DNA of 64,000 bases, from the NCBI GenBank assembly GCA_964007475.1, contig OZ023273.1:139225308-139289307 (forward strand), read 5' to 3'. The position numbers and the translations under genes are program-made. Numbering within the stretch: position 1 is the stretch's first letter; the number at the start of each line of letters is the position of its first letter. This document shows positions 35,384-49,424 of the stretch, piece after piece. The notes beneath the pieces were generated by a model that searched no databases, had not been told where the DNA came from, and saw only the letters and a program-made list of their open reading frames with translations. This DNA is from Hybos culiciformis. Taxonomy: Eukaryota; Arthropoda; Insecta; Diptera; Hybotidae.

Positions 35384-36632
35384 ATAATGTTAATGTTAAT
35401 AGTCTAAAAGTTTCTGAAATTTAATTTTAGTTATTAGAAAAGTGCCAAACTGTAAAAGAAATTGATAAATTAAGGGAAAAAGATTTTAAGTCACGATATC
35501 CTTTTTTGATTGAAAAAAAATAAATAGAAAAATTTAATTCAATAAAATCATGAAACATTTAAAACTATAATAAAAATTATGTTTATTTGTCTACAAATAA
35601 AATAATTCAATCGTTGTTATTTGAAAATTTGGGGCACTGGATATTTTATGATTTTTCAAACTTGTTTGAGGTTAAAAAATGTTTACGTTATATTCGAGGA
35701 ATTAAATTAAAATTTTGACTCAAATTACAAAAAAAAATATAGTTAATAATTTAATATAAAAATATTACCCATCTTTGCGAAATTCCCTGCGGATGTCTGA
35801 TGAATACGTTTTCCGGAACTTATTTTTTTCTTGATTAATTCCAAACCAATCCGAATTCAATTCACTCGAAATCAGCACTCATTTAGGCATAAAAGTAAAA
35901 AGCAAACTGATCGAACTATGTTATTATCTTTGATAATATTATGTAATGAAAAAAAAACTATTCTTTTGAAAGGGTTAATCTTTATTCAATCATTAATCAT
36001 TTTAAAATTCAATAACTGGCAAAAAAAAAAAATATATATACACATATCTGAATTAAATAATTGATTGATCAAATATTATTTAAAAAAAAAAAGAAGAACA
36101 ATAGTTTTCTATAAATATTTCCCTATGGATTCACACAAAATAATGTTAAATTGATAAACGTAATATTGAAGGTGCTTCTTAACAAAGAGAATAAAAATCA
36201 ATTCATCATTTTCATTTATAAATTAGATTTTCATTTTGTAACATCATTAATGCAATTTTAAGCTCTTTGCGAAAAATTGCACACGTTCATAACGCGAATA
36301 ATGTAGAAAAATTTAATCCTTTTTTATTTTAATACAAATTTTATCTAATCAAAGGGTTATTTTATCGAGGAAAAGAAAAAGGATATTGTGTGTTATTATA
36401 ACACTATGCCTAATGTTTATTTATTATGAAAATTATTAAAATCTAACTAATTTTATTTATTTCTATGCAATAATTTTGTTCAATATAGGCCTCATTAAAG
36501 TTTCGAATTTTGAATCACAGAATTTATTCATTTTTACGTTCGGAATGTAGTTGGAAAATGTATGTAGAACAACAATTTTTCTTCTTCAAAACTAATACAG
36601 TTCGGAAAATAAATCTTAACTTCAAATAAAGT

Positions 36633-36869
36633 TCAGAATTTCGATCCTGAATCTTTTAAAATGAGAAACAGCTTATATGTTTTCACGTACTGTCTATCCG
36701 ACCGTACGTCACATTTTTTTAAAGTCATTTTATAAATTTCATGGTCTATCAAGTACGGAATCAAGTGCTGGCAAAATTCATGAGTTAATTTATGCTTTGA
36801 AATGATTTTCCGTGGAGACTCTTTATGTGATTGCAATTGTTGAACTACAAAGAGTTGGCAGCTAGGAAG
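36633..36869 (-). other. Coding-like island, 79 open codons, family unknown
   Basis: Open on the minus strand from 36869 to the TGA at 36633. No ATG lies near the start, so it would be an exon or a transposon remnant. The residues are mixed and hydrophilic (for example SPRKIISKHKLTHEFCQHL, then IPYLIDHEIYKMTLKKCDVR), unlike the Phe/Ile-rich random frames nearby. GC is higher than in the flanks. The helix-like LTHEFCQHLIPYL stretch vaguely recalls the N-terminal part of Harbinger transposases, but this is not firm. A T-rich acceptor is not evident at the left edge. Confidence 0.3.
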
Positions 36870-37899
36870 TTACATACGTAATACCAGTTTTAATCAAAAC
36901 TACCACATTTTTTCTCCATAAAGAAAGAATAATTTTATTTCACTTGAAATTAAAAAAAAATCTTAATTTGTGATTAAAATTGGAGTTCTTTTTTGCCACA
37001 TTTGTAAAAAAAAATATAAAATATTTCGAAATTTTTAATTTTAGTCGACGTTTCGTTTAGATTTCTGACTTCTTTCATTACTATAAGTCTCATCACATCA
37101 CATATAATATCAAATCAATAAAACTACAATCTTTTTACAACAAATCTAAGAACATACACTTTTGGAGCTTTTGGGGTGATGCCTATTGCCTATTGGACAC
37201 ATTGTTGTTGGTATAAAATGTTTATTGGTTATTTTGTTATTTGGATAAATTAATTGCCATCATCTTATCATCTACTAGTAATATTAAGGCTTGAGGCTCT
37301 ATCTGCATCTAAATGTTATACAAATTTTCATTATCTGTCAAGCTAATAGAGATTGTAATATCAATAAAAAAAAAATTTAGAAAAGGTGTTTATTGCTAAC
37401 TCATCAGTAGTAAAGTGACCCTTTTAAAATCTAAATAAAAATGGATTAAAAAAATATATTTCTTTTTTTTATATGAATGATGTAGCGTGCCAGTATCATT
37501 TATTTAGATTGAACCATCATATTATTTACTTAGCAAAAAAAAAAAACAAAAACTAATCATTAACTTTGAATTTTTTTTTTTAACCCTCCTGTTCGTATAA
37601 TCTCAATGAATGATGATGACTCTATTGCACAATGTTATTTTATTGTTGATTATACCGCGCATGTGTCATTTGTTAACAATACAAATATTGCGGAGGATTT
37701 TATACAATTTTATTGTTATTATTATCCTTCGATTGAATGACAAAGCATGCGTGGTGTAAAAAGGATTTGTATCTGATCCTTTTTTTTTTGCTACTGTTGT
37801 TTTTCTTGTCATATTTGTTTAGAAAAACCCGGATTGTTTTTATGATGCATTAATGAGGGAAGTTTTAAAGTTGGAAGAAAAATATTAATTTTATTATAG

Positions 37900-38304
37900 T
37901 TTAACTTCTTCTCGTCAGTCACAAGCGAAAAGTATTGGCAGCACACCAACTTATATTATCCTGATGCCATCGATCTTCCTCTCTGTTTTTCTAATAACAA
38001 TTTTTGTTTAAAAATCGAAACTAAGTTTATAAAATGTGAAACAAAAATTAATGTTTATTTGCGTGAAGCCGGCGGTTTCATGCCATGTACTTTCATAATA
38101 TTGAAAAAAGTGTTCGAAATTTACAAAGCTTCGCGCAATGAAAAAAGAAAGTCTGTTAAAGGATTGAGTATTGCAAAGCCAGTACTGTTCAGACAGGCTG
38201 GCAGAATAAACATAACACACTGTAACAATATTTTTTTTATTCAGTATCAAAATATTGAAATTAGGTTTTTATATTTTAAAAAAAATTATAAATTTTTTTT
38301 TTAA
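37900..38304 (+). other. Coding-like island, 134 open codons, possible retroelement relic
   Basis: One of the longest open stretches in the window. It has no start codon at its beginning, so it was probably cut from a larger frame. The first part (SEKYWQHTNLYYPDAIDLPL, about 37924-37983) resembles the YWP..PN..PD.ID block that ends the endonuclease domain of jockey-like retroelements. The middle (INVYLREAGGFMPCTFIIL, then KASRNEKRKSVKGLSIAKPV and FRQAGRINITHCNN) has good codon use and GC of about 40%, but no family I know. After about 38235 the frame runs into poly-T and becomes random. It may be a chimaeric relic, or the match at the start may be chance. Confidence 0.35.
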
Positions 38305-41300
38305 TTTTTAAATCCGATTTTTTACACTTTTTTTAACTTTTTTTTTAACTATGTACATTTTTGCCTATACCATCATTTTTTCTTTTTCACACTGACAATT
38401 AATTAAGGCATGTGTCAGCAATAAAAAAATATTATGTTGTACAAAAAAAAAAGAAAACAAAGATTCAAAAATTGTTTTAACTTTTTTTATGTTATTTAAT
38501 GAAGGTTTTTTTTAAAGAATCAATTAATCACACCCTTTGTTTCACACTTTTTTTTTGTACAGAAAATTAGGATCATTAAGGATAACCATTTTTTTTTTGT
38601 CATAGTGGCATCAGTCGAAAATCATAAATATTACCCCTAAAAAAGTTTTTTTTTTTTTATTTAAAGAAAATCTTTTAACAAATTTTCATAAACTATAAAA
38701 ACATAGAAATATGAAATTATTTGTTAGTATATGTAGTATGTTGTACTATTTATATATGTATAGTACAGTATAAATAAGTATTATACTTGTATATATTATG
38801 TGATACAACGGGCCAACAGACCTAAGTACGAGGGAATACAGGAATTCCCGACCCGCTACAACCTAACCTGTATACATTATACATTAAAATTGTTTATATG
38901 AAAATAGTTTCGGACCTTGACCAATTAAGAGTTTTTTACTTCGAAATCAGGAACACTAGAATCCCATTCTTTAGGTTAGATGAAAGTGAATAATAATTTT
39001 GACATTAATTGATTGAAATCGAAACAGACAGAAAATGGAAATATGTAGTCTGTTTTTTAATTTTTGATGAAAAACGGGTTAAAAACTCAAAAACAATCAT
39101 TAAAAATTTGAAATACACTGCAGTTTTTTGCATTCCATTTTAAACAAAAAAGTTGTGTGAACTGGTTTCTATAAATGAGAAAAATATAAAATTTTACAAT
39201 ATTGTAAAAATTTTGAAGAAAAAAACCTTTGAAACATTTATTTTATTATGTTTTTGGAACCCACTATTTCCGAAACAAACTCACGTACCTATTTCTTATG
39301 TGTACCTCTTTGCTCAATTTTATGATTTGCAGAAGATGTTTAGTTAAAATTGGTCAAGGAATTTACAATCGAGTTCTGAACAAGTGTTTGCGTGGAGTTA
39401 GAAGTTATTGAAAATTCTTCTTTCGCTTTTAAGAAAATGTGTACCACTTATAAGATATAATTTTACGAATAAAATTTCTTTTTCTGACAACAAAATATTG
39501 ATTTTAAATTCAATAGCATTTAAAATGAAGGCTTTCATAAATATTGGTTATTCTCTATATTATAGTTCTTAACATTGCCTAAGATAATGAATTTAAAACT
39601 AATTACTGAAAAAAAATACGATTTAGTTTTCTTACTTTTGTAAAAAATATTTTTCCGATGACTACGTAGTAAATGTTAAAAACATAATATTCATAGTCCA
39701 TACATATCTGAGGCATCACAATTATTCAAATAAGATATTCAAATTTGAAGTACATTTTCCCAGAAATATTAAAAGTATTTATTAAACATAAACCTAGTTT
39801 CAATGCAAAGATAACATGGAAAAGATTCTAAATTCAATGAATAAAAATATAATAAAAATATCATGATATCATATGTGTATATCCATATTGTAGATACCTA
39901 ATAATGTAGTTTTTCTAAGATAATAAACTTATGTTATATTTATGTATATTTTATGTTATTTTATTTAACCCTTTTTGAACAAATAAAAAATCATTAAAAT
40001 AATTTTATTTTTTGAAAAATTAGCATAATTGTTTTAACATTAAAATTCATTTATGTTCATCCCTTATTGAAATTTTTTTTTAAAAATTAAGGGATGAGCA
40101 TAACATAATTTATTTTAAAGTGATAATAAAGTGAGATCACTGACGCATAAACACAAAGTCAATGATACTTTTTTTAAGGGTTTCACACCATTAGGGTTCA
40201 TTTTCAAATAGATAATAGTATAAAGGGGATGGGAATCTGTCTTCAATAATTCAAAATTTTTCTTTTTAAAATTTTAATGTACGTATGTGCATTTTGGTAC
40301 ATTATTATGAAAGGGCTTATAATTTAAATTAAATTTTCAATTTAATTTAAGAAAAACAAAATTTTATGGTTTCAAAAAAAATTAATTTGTATCTTTATGA
40401 AAAAAAAGGACAAAACAGACCTAAAAGATACACATAAGAAATTAAATAAATTTTAAATCTAGGGGTTGGCGGACAGAGTCGATTTCAATCATCATGTTAA
40501 TGTAATGAAGATACACGATCCAATGTTTGAAATTTATTTTCATGATGTGGAGACGGTCGTTTAAATCGCCAGAACATTGTAATAAACGTTGAAGTTTTGA
40601 ACTACTTTAAAAAATTAATTTATTTTAATCTTCTTTTATTATGTCTCTTATTAAAAAGAATAAATACTTTCTTCTATTCTAAAATGTTGGTGGTAAAATT
40701 AAGTGATTGACAGACAGTCATGTAGTTTCATAATTTTTCTAAATACTGTTGATAATTTATTATAATAATAATTTAAATTGTATATTTTATTAAAAAAAAG
40801 TGAAAATAAGGGAAAACTAATTTAACTTTTTTTTTTATATGGTTTCTGACGTTTGGGACAACTTTTGTTTGAAATTTTATATAAAATAAATAGTAGAACT
40901 TCTCATTTTAGTATTTAACAGAAAATTTTTGTAAAATAATAATATATTAACTAATTGTATGATATTAAATTTATTTTGAATAGTTTATAGTTATCTTTAT
41001 ATCGTTTCTGTTGGTCGTAAGACTAGTGTCAGTAGTTTTAATTTTGAAAATTTCAGCTAAACGAATGGTGAATTTTGCTGGAAAATAAACCAAATTTTAG
41101 TTATAATCTAGTTGATAGAGAAAACCTTGAAAAAACCAAAACAAATGTCATGTTACTTTTATGTAACCGTTTTCCTATTAAAGTAAGATTTCAGATTTTA
41201 TTATTAATTTTTTATATTTGAATAAATTTTTATTATAACTTGCTGTAAATGATTGTAATGTCTAATAATGTCCTTATTTTTTTTTTTCTTAATAAGATTC

Positions 41301-43969
41301 TTAGCCTTCATATAGAGAAATATGTTTCTGCATTTAATGGAAATTTTTCTTCCTTCCTATACTACTGCATCTAACCATGTGAAGATAAATTATGATTTAT
41401 GATTAAAAAAAAAATTTTTTTTTCTTCTTCTCCTTGAATTGTTTTAGACATTAAACGTTACGTATATTATTATGTTTTATATTATAACAAAGATGGTTGT
41501 AAAAAACATACACAAATTTTCCGGTATATTGGATAATATTTAATAACTCAATTTTCACTTGAGTTAAGACCAAATGGACAAATCACGAATATTAAAAATC
41601 ATTATTATCATTATTATTATTATTAAAAAAAAATGTATTATATACGTATTTGTGTAGAAAATTGTAATATGTATCTTAAGTAAAATGACAGCGAAATAGG
41701 TTGTGCCATAGTGAATATTAAACTAATGAATTTGAATTGGTTTAAATTTAATAATAATTTAAAAAAACACTATTGATCCCAATTTTTACCTATACAGACC
41801 TCTTTTAAAGAGTGCTAAAGAAAATTGATTTTACCTTAACATATAGATTTGTTTTTGAAACATAACTATTTGATAATTTTTCATTTATTGTTAATTAAAA
41901 TTAAAGTATTTAATAATAATTATTATATAAGAATATCTTAAGAATCCATTATATTGAGGAATTTTGAGTTCAAAACTGAATTTCCATCTTTTGAATAATA
42001 TTATTTTAACTATAAAAATATTGAAACTATTCACTGAACTCATTCAAATTCTAATAATTTAATACTTATCATGCTTGAAAGCAATTCTTTTCTTGGTTTC
42101 CGGATGATTTCACCTTATTTCATATAAAAAATATATTATTAAGTCAATATGATAGTCCTTTTCAGGATTTGAATTGGTATAATTCAATTTTCTGTAGCCT
42201 CATATATGTACATATATATTTTAAGAATATAATATCCTTTTAAAGGAAATTTTTTTAAGGATAATTGAATGGAAGTAATAAAGATATGAATTTTTTTATA
42301 AAAGGAAATAAAAAATATTTGGAGGATATGTGGAAATTACAATACTAAAATATGTGTAGTATTATTATTAGTAAGGTATGTAAATAGAACAGTTGGATCT
42401 AATGACCGGAACAAAAATTTCAAATATTTAATGTTTATATTTATAGAACATATATAAAGCTAAACTTAATTAAGAAATTACCTAATATGTATTTGTACAT
42501 TATGTTTGAATGTTTTTTAAAATATATTTACAACTATATATTGCGGAGTGTACATATGTATAGATTTGTAAAGATCCCACATCTTTTATTTGTGAAAATT
42601 AACGTTATTATAAATGGGCTGACAATCGTTAATGTATGTCTTTAGAAGATGAAAGCTTTGATTATTTAGCTTAAATTTTACTTGCAAATAAAAATAATCC
42701 TTTTGTAAGGTTGAAATGTTCATGAAATTTTATTTTACTTCAAAATATCAAAATTTCTCATTGTTTTATTGAAATCATGTTAAAAAAAAACCAACGATTA
42801 TTAACTATGAAAAATTAAACTGAATTTAGAATAGAGAATTATGTAAAAGACCACCCTTCATGTACACGAAATTATATTCAGGTTTTGGTGAACTATCTTA
42901 AGTGCTTAGAATTATTTTTTTCAATATAAAACAATGTTCAAATCAAGGATTTTATAATTTTATTAAAAATTAAAGGGTATATATAAAATATTGAAGCGGG
43001 TGGTTCTTGGGGGGATGATTTTCATACTAAATTATTATTTATAACATGCGCGCATTCTTATCTCATTTTATTTTATTTTTTTCTTATAAAAGCTAATGAA
43101 TGATTTTTTAAATGTTAAATACATAAATTCATATTTTATTACAATAAGAAAAAAAAAACACTGTAAGTAAATGTAAATCATTGGTGAAGTGACACGCAAT
43201 GTTCTAATTTCAGGTTAAATTGGTACTTAATGTCGTCCTGATGACTTTCTAGGGTAGAACAAAATTATAATGTTTGTATCACAGAAAATAATAAAATATA
43301 TTTTCTAATAAGTTTTACTTATGATAATAGGAACATAATGTGCTCGACCTTTTTTGAATTACAAAATTAAATAAATTTTTAATGTTATATTTGTATCGGC
43401 TAATATAAATTACGAATGATATCTATTAATTACATTTATTTCGATCAATAATTACGAAATTATTGTAATAATTAATAACAATCCCGTTGTCCTTTCCATT
43501 CGAATAAAAAAAGATTTTCCTATCCAGTGAATTTTATCAAACAGTATTTGAGAACATAATTATCGTTGATTTCTACGATCGAATGGTTTTATAATAATAC
43601 CCTGGGTATACTAGGAAACTTGTAATTTCTACCAAGAAAACCTTAAAAAGAACATAATTCGATAAGGTCCTATACTTAGATATGGATCTGACAGTAATAT
43701 TGTAAGTTTTGAAAGAAGAAGCTTAAATAAGAAAAACCAAAAACTAGAACATTTTAATATTTTATTTTCAACTCCACCCTAATTAAAAAGATATGATATA
43801 TTACTTTTATAGCTTAGTTATATAAAATATGAATTAATATTAAAATAAAGATTATATAAAATAAAATTATTGAGCAAATCATGAAAAATATATTATTAAG
43901 AATACAATCACAACACTGGGTTGGAAAAATGTTAAATATTATGAATTTGAAATTTATTTAAGAAAGTGA
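38305..43969. other. AT-rich stretch with a few less AT-rich spots
   Basis: No gene recognised. A GC-richer patch at 38805-38870 contains GGGAAT/ATTCCC arms and an ACAACCTAACC segment. Another lies at 40463-40590, with all frames interrupted. The hairpin at 40053-40101 is listed separately. Confidence 0.4.
40053..40101. other. Stem-loop with 14-bp stem
   Basis: ATGTTCATCCCTTA (40053-40066) pairs with TAAGGGATGAGCAT (40088-40101), 14 bp with one wobble, around a 21-nt AT loop. The stem is richer in GC than the background. It may be a foldback element, a small-RNA hairpin or chance. Confidence 0.45.
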
Positions 43970-44230
43970 TTTCAAACTAGCAGTTATCGGATAGGGTTTG
44001 CTTTTACTATTTGTTCGGCAATATTCTTTTCGAGCAAGGGAATGTTTTCCATTAATTTAACTAGTGAGATAATTTTAGAATTTTGTATAACTTATGTTAG
44101 AGTAGTGGAAAGATTCAAATTGTTGAACGGTATTATAGCTGGTTTTGGGAGAAATTGGTGTGATGAAATTGATAAAACTAAACATTTGCTTTCAACTTTA
44201 AGCCATAAACAGCTATATATACTTTATTAG

Positions 44231-45345
44231 ATAAACATTTTATATATCATTTCGATATCTTTTTTGAAGTTAATTGCTTACAAATTATTTTTAAAGACTT
44301 TATTTCTGACCAAAATAAGTAGGTATATTTAATCAATTTATTACAATGAAAAATAAATATCACACTAATATGTACCTAGAAAAAGCTATACCATACTATA
44401 CAAGGTATACCTATTGTTTGAAATTTATATGCAGATTAATAATATTTATTATATATTTATACTAGGCATGGTTTTTATTAAGGTTGGAAACCACTGTTTG
44501 TATAAAAAGCTTTTGGGTGGATACAAAAATTCACCGCATTTTGACAGAGAATATTGCCTGACTTGTATTTCTTATCTTAGTTCCTGTCGTGATATAATTT
44601 TATATCATTTTTTCTTACTAATAAGTGATTTACATAATATTTTTTATGAATTTTTATTTCTTCACGAAGATGATTAAAGACTTGGTTTGTGTATTTCCAG
44701 TAAAGGACTAGATTATAAAATGAATGTACACGCGACTTTTAAAGATTAGGGTCAATTCAAGAACTTTTTTTCTTTTTTTTATAATAAAAATTATCGCAAC
44801 GAAAAATTATATTAATTAAGTCGTGAGGTGTTAAGTTTATGATAATAAACTTTGGTTAAAAGTTGATTTTGATTATTATTTTCCAGTAAAGCTATTTAAG
44901 TGACCATAGGTTACGATGAGTATTTGGAAAATTAACTGCTATAGTATGGGCAACTTATCTTAGAAACTAAGTGTAAGAATGATCTGTGTGTTATACAATG
45001 AAGTTTATAGAACATACATGGTACATAATGGTTGAAATATTCAAACCCACATAAATTTATTCTCTGCGCTACCTTCGTGGACAATGATTCTAAGTTTTGT
45101 ATGGACTACTGAAAAAAGATTTAAGATTGCATTTCATAGCATATATTGCACTGAGTTTAATGTTGGTTAATGTTAACGTCAGATTTACTTATTAACCTAA
45201 AAACAAAAGTTTATTAATTGTCTTCAAATTCTTCAAAAATAATAACACAAAAAAAAAGTAAAAAAGTTTATCTGAAAAGAACTAATTGACCTCAAAAAGT
45301 ACATTAAAAAAGAAAAGCCACTCGCTTCAAGGATAAAAATATAAA

Positions 45346-45387
<42 letters not shown>

Positions 45388-48300
45388 GTGTAATAGTATT
45401 ATATTTGTATATTAACAGTTTTTTTTTTTTTTTTTTTCAAAATAATGTAGTAAATAATAAAAAGGATTATTAATAGCCTAAAGGCAGGTGCTTCAATAAT
45501 AACCGCAATATATTTGGTTTAAAAATCAGAATATTAATAATTTTCATGTTTCTTGAGGATTTATTGTAATTTTTTTTTTGTTTTTTTTTTTTATTTTTAT
45601 ACTATTATGTACTTAAATTTTCACTGAACATGAGCAGTTATAGTATTTTCATAAATTGTAATTTTCCTCTAAAAACTATAGTTTTTCTGGGAAAAAAAAA
45701 TAAATAAAATGAAATATTTATTGTAAAGGCATCCGGTTAAAAATTATATATACATATATATTTTTTTCTTTTTTTGATTTCATTAAAAGCAAAAATTAAG
45801 TTTTGATATTATTATATGGGCTTTTGATTTATTGAATTTGATATTAAAAATAAAACAAAAATAATAATAATTTTTTTTTTATGATAAAGATAAAGTTTTT
45901 ATGCTATTAACCTCCTGGGCTATAAGCGTATATTATTTATTTTCGCCTTTCTTTTTTGAGGAAATTCGTTTTAGAGGACATTATGGTTAATTTTTTTTTT
46001 GAACAAATTTTTATACAAGTTAAAGTATAATCTGATATTTTCTTATAATACCTGAGGTTGCCGAACAAACTTATATTACGCTTCAAAAATTAAATTAGAA
46101 ACATTGGTAAAAAAACAGCTTTAAAAGGTTCTAAGATCTAAGTTATTGATTTTCTTTTCAGAATTTTCAATTTTTGTATATAATGTAAGCATAGTTTTCC
46201 AAAAGTTATAGACTGACTTTAGAATATTTATATGCAATTACATTATAAATAACATATAGTATTGGCTTATAATGCAATATTAATATATACATTATTCTTT
46301 CCTATAATAAAAATATAATTTTGTACAGTAGATTAGATATTCATAAAAACATTAAATTTATTCTTATTCTTGTATAGTTCATAATTTATGCGCTATCACA
46401 TTTTGGAGCCTGACAATAAGACTATTAGCTTATGTAGAAAATTAAAATTATCTAATTTTTATTTCAATTCATGACAAGTTTAGTTGAATATTCTAATGGT
46501 TCTTCAGACAACTATGAAATAATTTGTTTAAATTCCTGATTTTCTTATTACTCTTAAGTTTTAATAATGTTAATAAATTTGTGTCACCTTGAATTAAATT
46601 AATTTAGAACTTTATAGTCGTTCGAGTGAAAATCGTAGCTTCAAATCATAGAGTTTCATTGAAAAACAGTTTGGAATAATAATTTCGTTAAAATTATCAA
46701 AATATATTTAAGAGTATCTCGTTAGAGTCCTTTTCAAACCTTAAAAAATGTGATTTTGGTTTTATTTGGGATTATCAAATTTTATGCACATTAAAAGAGT
46801 TCAATGAAACAAGCACGTTATCTTGCAGCATATTTGATCTTCAATTATGTATATAATGTAAGTATATCAGATATATTTTTAACAAAAATTATATATTTAC
46901 CATAAAAATAAAAATTTTGTGGTCCATTAAATGCAATTATGCGTAACATAAGAAAATTAAATTTTAATTAGATAAAGGACAGTAAATTCAACCAAGAAAA
47001 ATTTTATTTAACATTTAATACATAATATATATAAAATTTTATGCATTCTTTTTTTTTGTATCCGGCCCTTAAAAAAAGATTAATAACGAACGTTATGAGT
47101 TTTTGATTCTTAATTTTTTCCTAATATATTTTCAAATAAAGTATTGATGATATTTTATTAAAAGTTTTTGTACAACAATCTTCCAATTTTCGTTCACAAA
47201 AACCAAAATATATAATTTGTAATTGTTACATGACCCTGAAAAATTAGTTTTTAAATTTTTTTTTTGATATTTCGAACAAATTATTATTAATGTAGAAAAA
47301 CAGAAGTTTCTCACTTTATGCAATATAATTGACGTAAATAATAATTTTCTATAATATATTCTACGCACTAAATAGTACTGAATAGCTGAGGGGGGTGTAC
47401 ACAATGACTCGATAATGGGCAGTTGATTGAATTAAAAAAAATAATAATAAAAATGGCTAAAATATTATCTTATTCGAGTTTATTAAATACAATTTTGATG
47501 AAAGTATTTTTGATTTCAACTTTTAAAAAAAAATAACTAAAAATTTTCGCTTCGAAATCACGTACGAAATCCATTTAGAAGAGTTTATTTTTATTTCATC
47601 TCTAAAGTAAACAAATCTGTTCATATAAAATACTACTGAATATCTCATTCAAAAAATAAAATAATATTTATATTATGTTACTTTGTATACAGCGTTTTGA
47701 AAAAATGAATAAGTCAGACAAAATATAATAAATTTTTTCTTTTTTTTTTTTGTGAATGATACGTCTTTATCTCAGATTTCAAAGTAAATTATTGAAATTC
47801 AGTGAAAGAGGTCTGGACAATGATCTATATATATATATGTTATTTTTACTAAGAAAAATAATTTACATCGGACAGTGTAACGCAAATCGTTGGATTTTAA
47901 ATTTCTGAAATTCATTTATAACAACTTACAAACGTCATTATTGTTTGATAAATTTATTTATACCTTTACGAGGACCTAAGGTTTCAATCAAGTTTATATC
48001 GATTTTATATTCAATTTTATTAAAATTTTATGTTAAACTAACAATTACACATAAATTTCCAAATAAGAAAAATTTCAGAACTAGCAGTTGAAGCAGTTGC
48101 ATAGTGGTAACTGAAGAAGAATACTATTGGTACCAATAAGTTTTATTTACTCATTTTACAGCTTGTTTGGGCAATGTATAAAAATTGAAATTTTTTTCTA
48201 GAATTTCAAAAGAGACTTTGCTAAGAGAGTATTGAACAAAATAAGAGGCTAGCTTTAAATTATGTGGCCGAAAGTACAACTACTTCAATTGCTTTAATTT

Positions 48301-49424
48301 CATTGCGAAATGAAGTTTGAACTTGATTAAAATGAGTTTGTAATAAATGTTTAGCTAATTTTAGAATTTCATTTATTTTATCTTCTTAATCGGAAATTGA
48401 TAATAAAATTAAGTTGCAATTGCAAAATATGAAATATGCATACAATAATAATGTTCATGAATTTAAATCAGATACGAAAATCCTATATATGTTTATTTTT
48501 GATAAGAAGCCATTTTTGCTTTGTTCTTGTATAATTAATTTAGACATTTTTATTTTTTTTTTTTAATTATATTTTTTGATATATGTTTGTTGGTGTAATA
48601 TGCTTACATTTATGTTCATTTCTTCAAGTATATTAAATGTTATTAATTTTTGTTTTTTTAATGCTCAATAAACTGTATAAGCATTTCAAAATTAATAAAC
48701 CAGGAGCCAGGTTAAATAAGATTTACAAATTATAGGAGTTTTACTTTGCTGAGTAAATAGCATCATAAGTCAAATACTTTCATTATATCATTATGTCAAT
48801 ACTTTTCTATAAAATTTCCATCTTAATAAGAGAGAGACTTAATCGATACACATTTTTATTAAAGCTTAAGACTCAGCTGTTGGATCTTAACTATGGCCAA
48901 AGCATTGATAATAATAAAAAAAAATTTAATGTGCAAAAAACAACACAATTTGCAATAAACGAAATCTGGATATTAAATAAATAAATAAATATAAATTTAA
49001 TCAAACTTTGGTTAGTAAAACTTGTTATATTCCATAGAAAAAAATTTATGGATTTCTGCACCACAGTTGTCACAATAAATTTCAATCATAAAATTGAAAA
49101 TAATAATATAATTCCACCACACATATGTACATGTCCTGGGCACACAAAGGATACACCTTATTATCGTAGGATAAAAAAAAAGTTTTTTCTCATTTCAAAT
49201 AACAAATATATATGTACATATTATATAGTATGGATATATAGTATTAATATAGAAAAATGGCTGCCATATGAGCTGAAAATGAATTATTTATGGCTCCAAA
49301 TATTTTATTGGATTGTGCCAACGTTTTTGGAATCAAAATATAAATCATTAAATTAAATATGAAATTCTATGATTTATATTGAACATTCTTTTTAGCTTGT
49401 TTTTTTTGTTTTGATGTTCTTTTT
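44231..49424. other. AT-rich stretch without recognised genes
   Basis: It contains the (TA)n tract at 45350 and poly-T runs at 45420 and 45570. Frames such as 44414-44677, 47132-47404 and 48793-48984 lack family features and splice support. Confidence 0.45.
45350..45385. repeat. (TA)n microsatellite
   Basis: About 17-18 uninterrupted TA units. Confidence 0.9.

Noticed and set aside
44414..44677. 87-codon plus-strand frame
   Set aside because: It does not continue the chemoreceptor-like piece upstream and has no domain or splice support.
49048..49356. 102-codon plus-strand frame
   Set aside because: No recognisable domain; AT-driven residues. It lies next to the better-supported minus-strand exon at 49425-49581.
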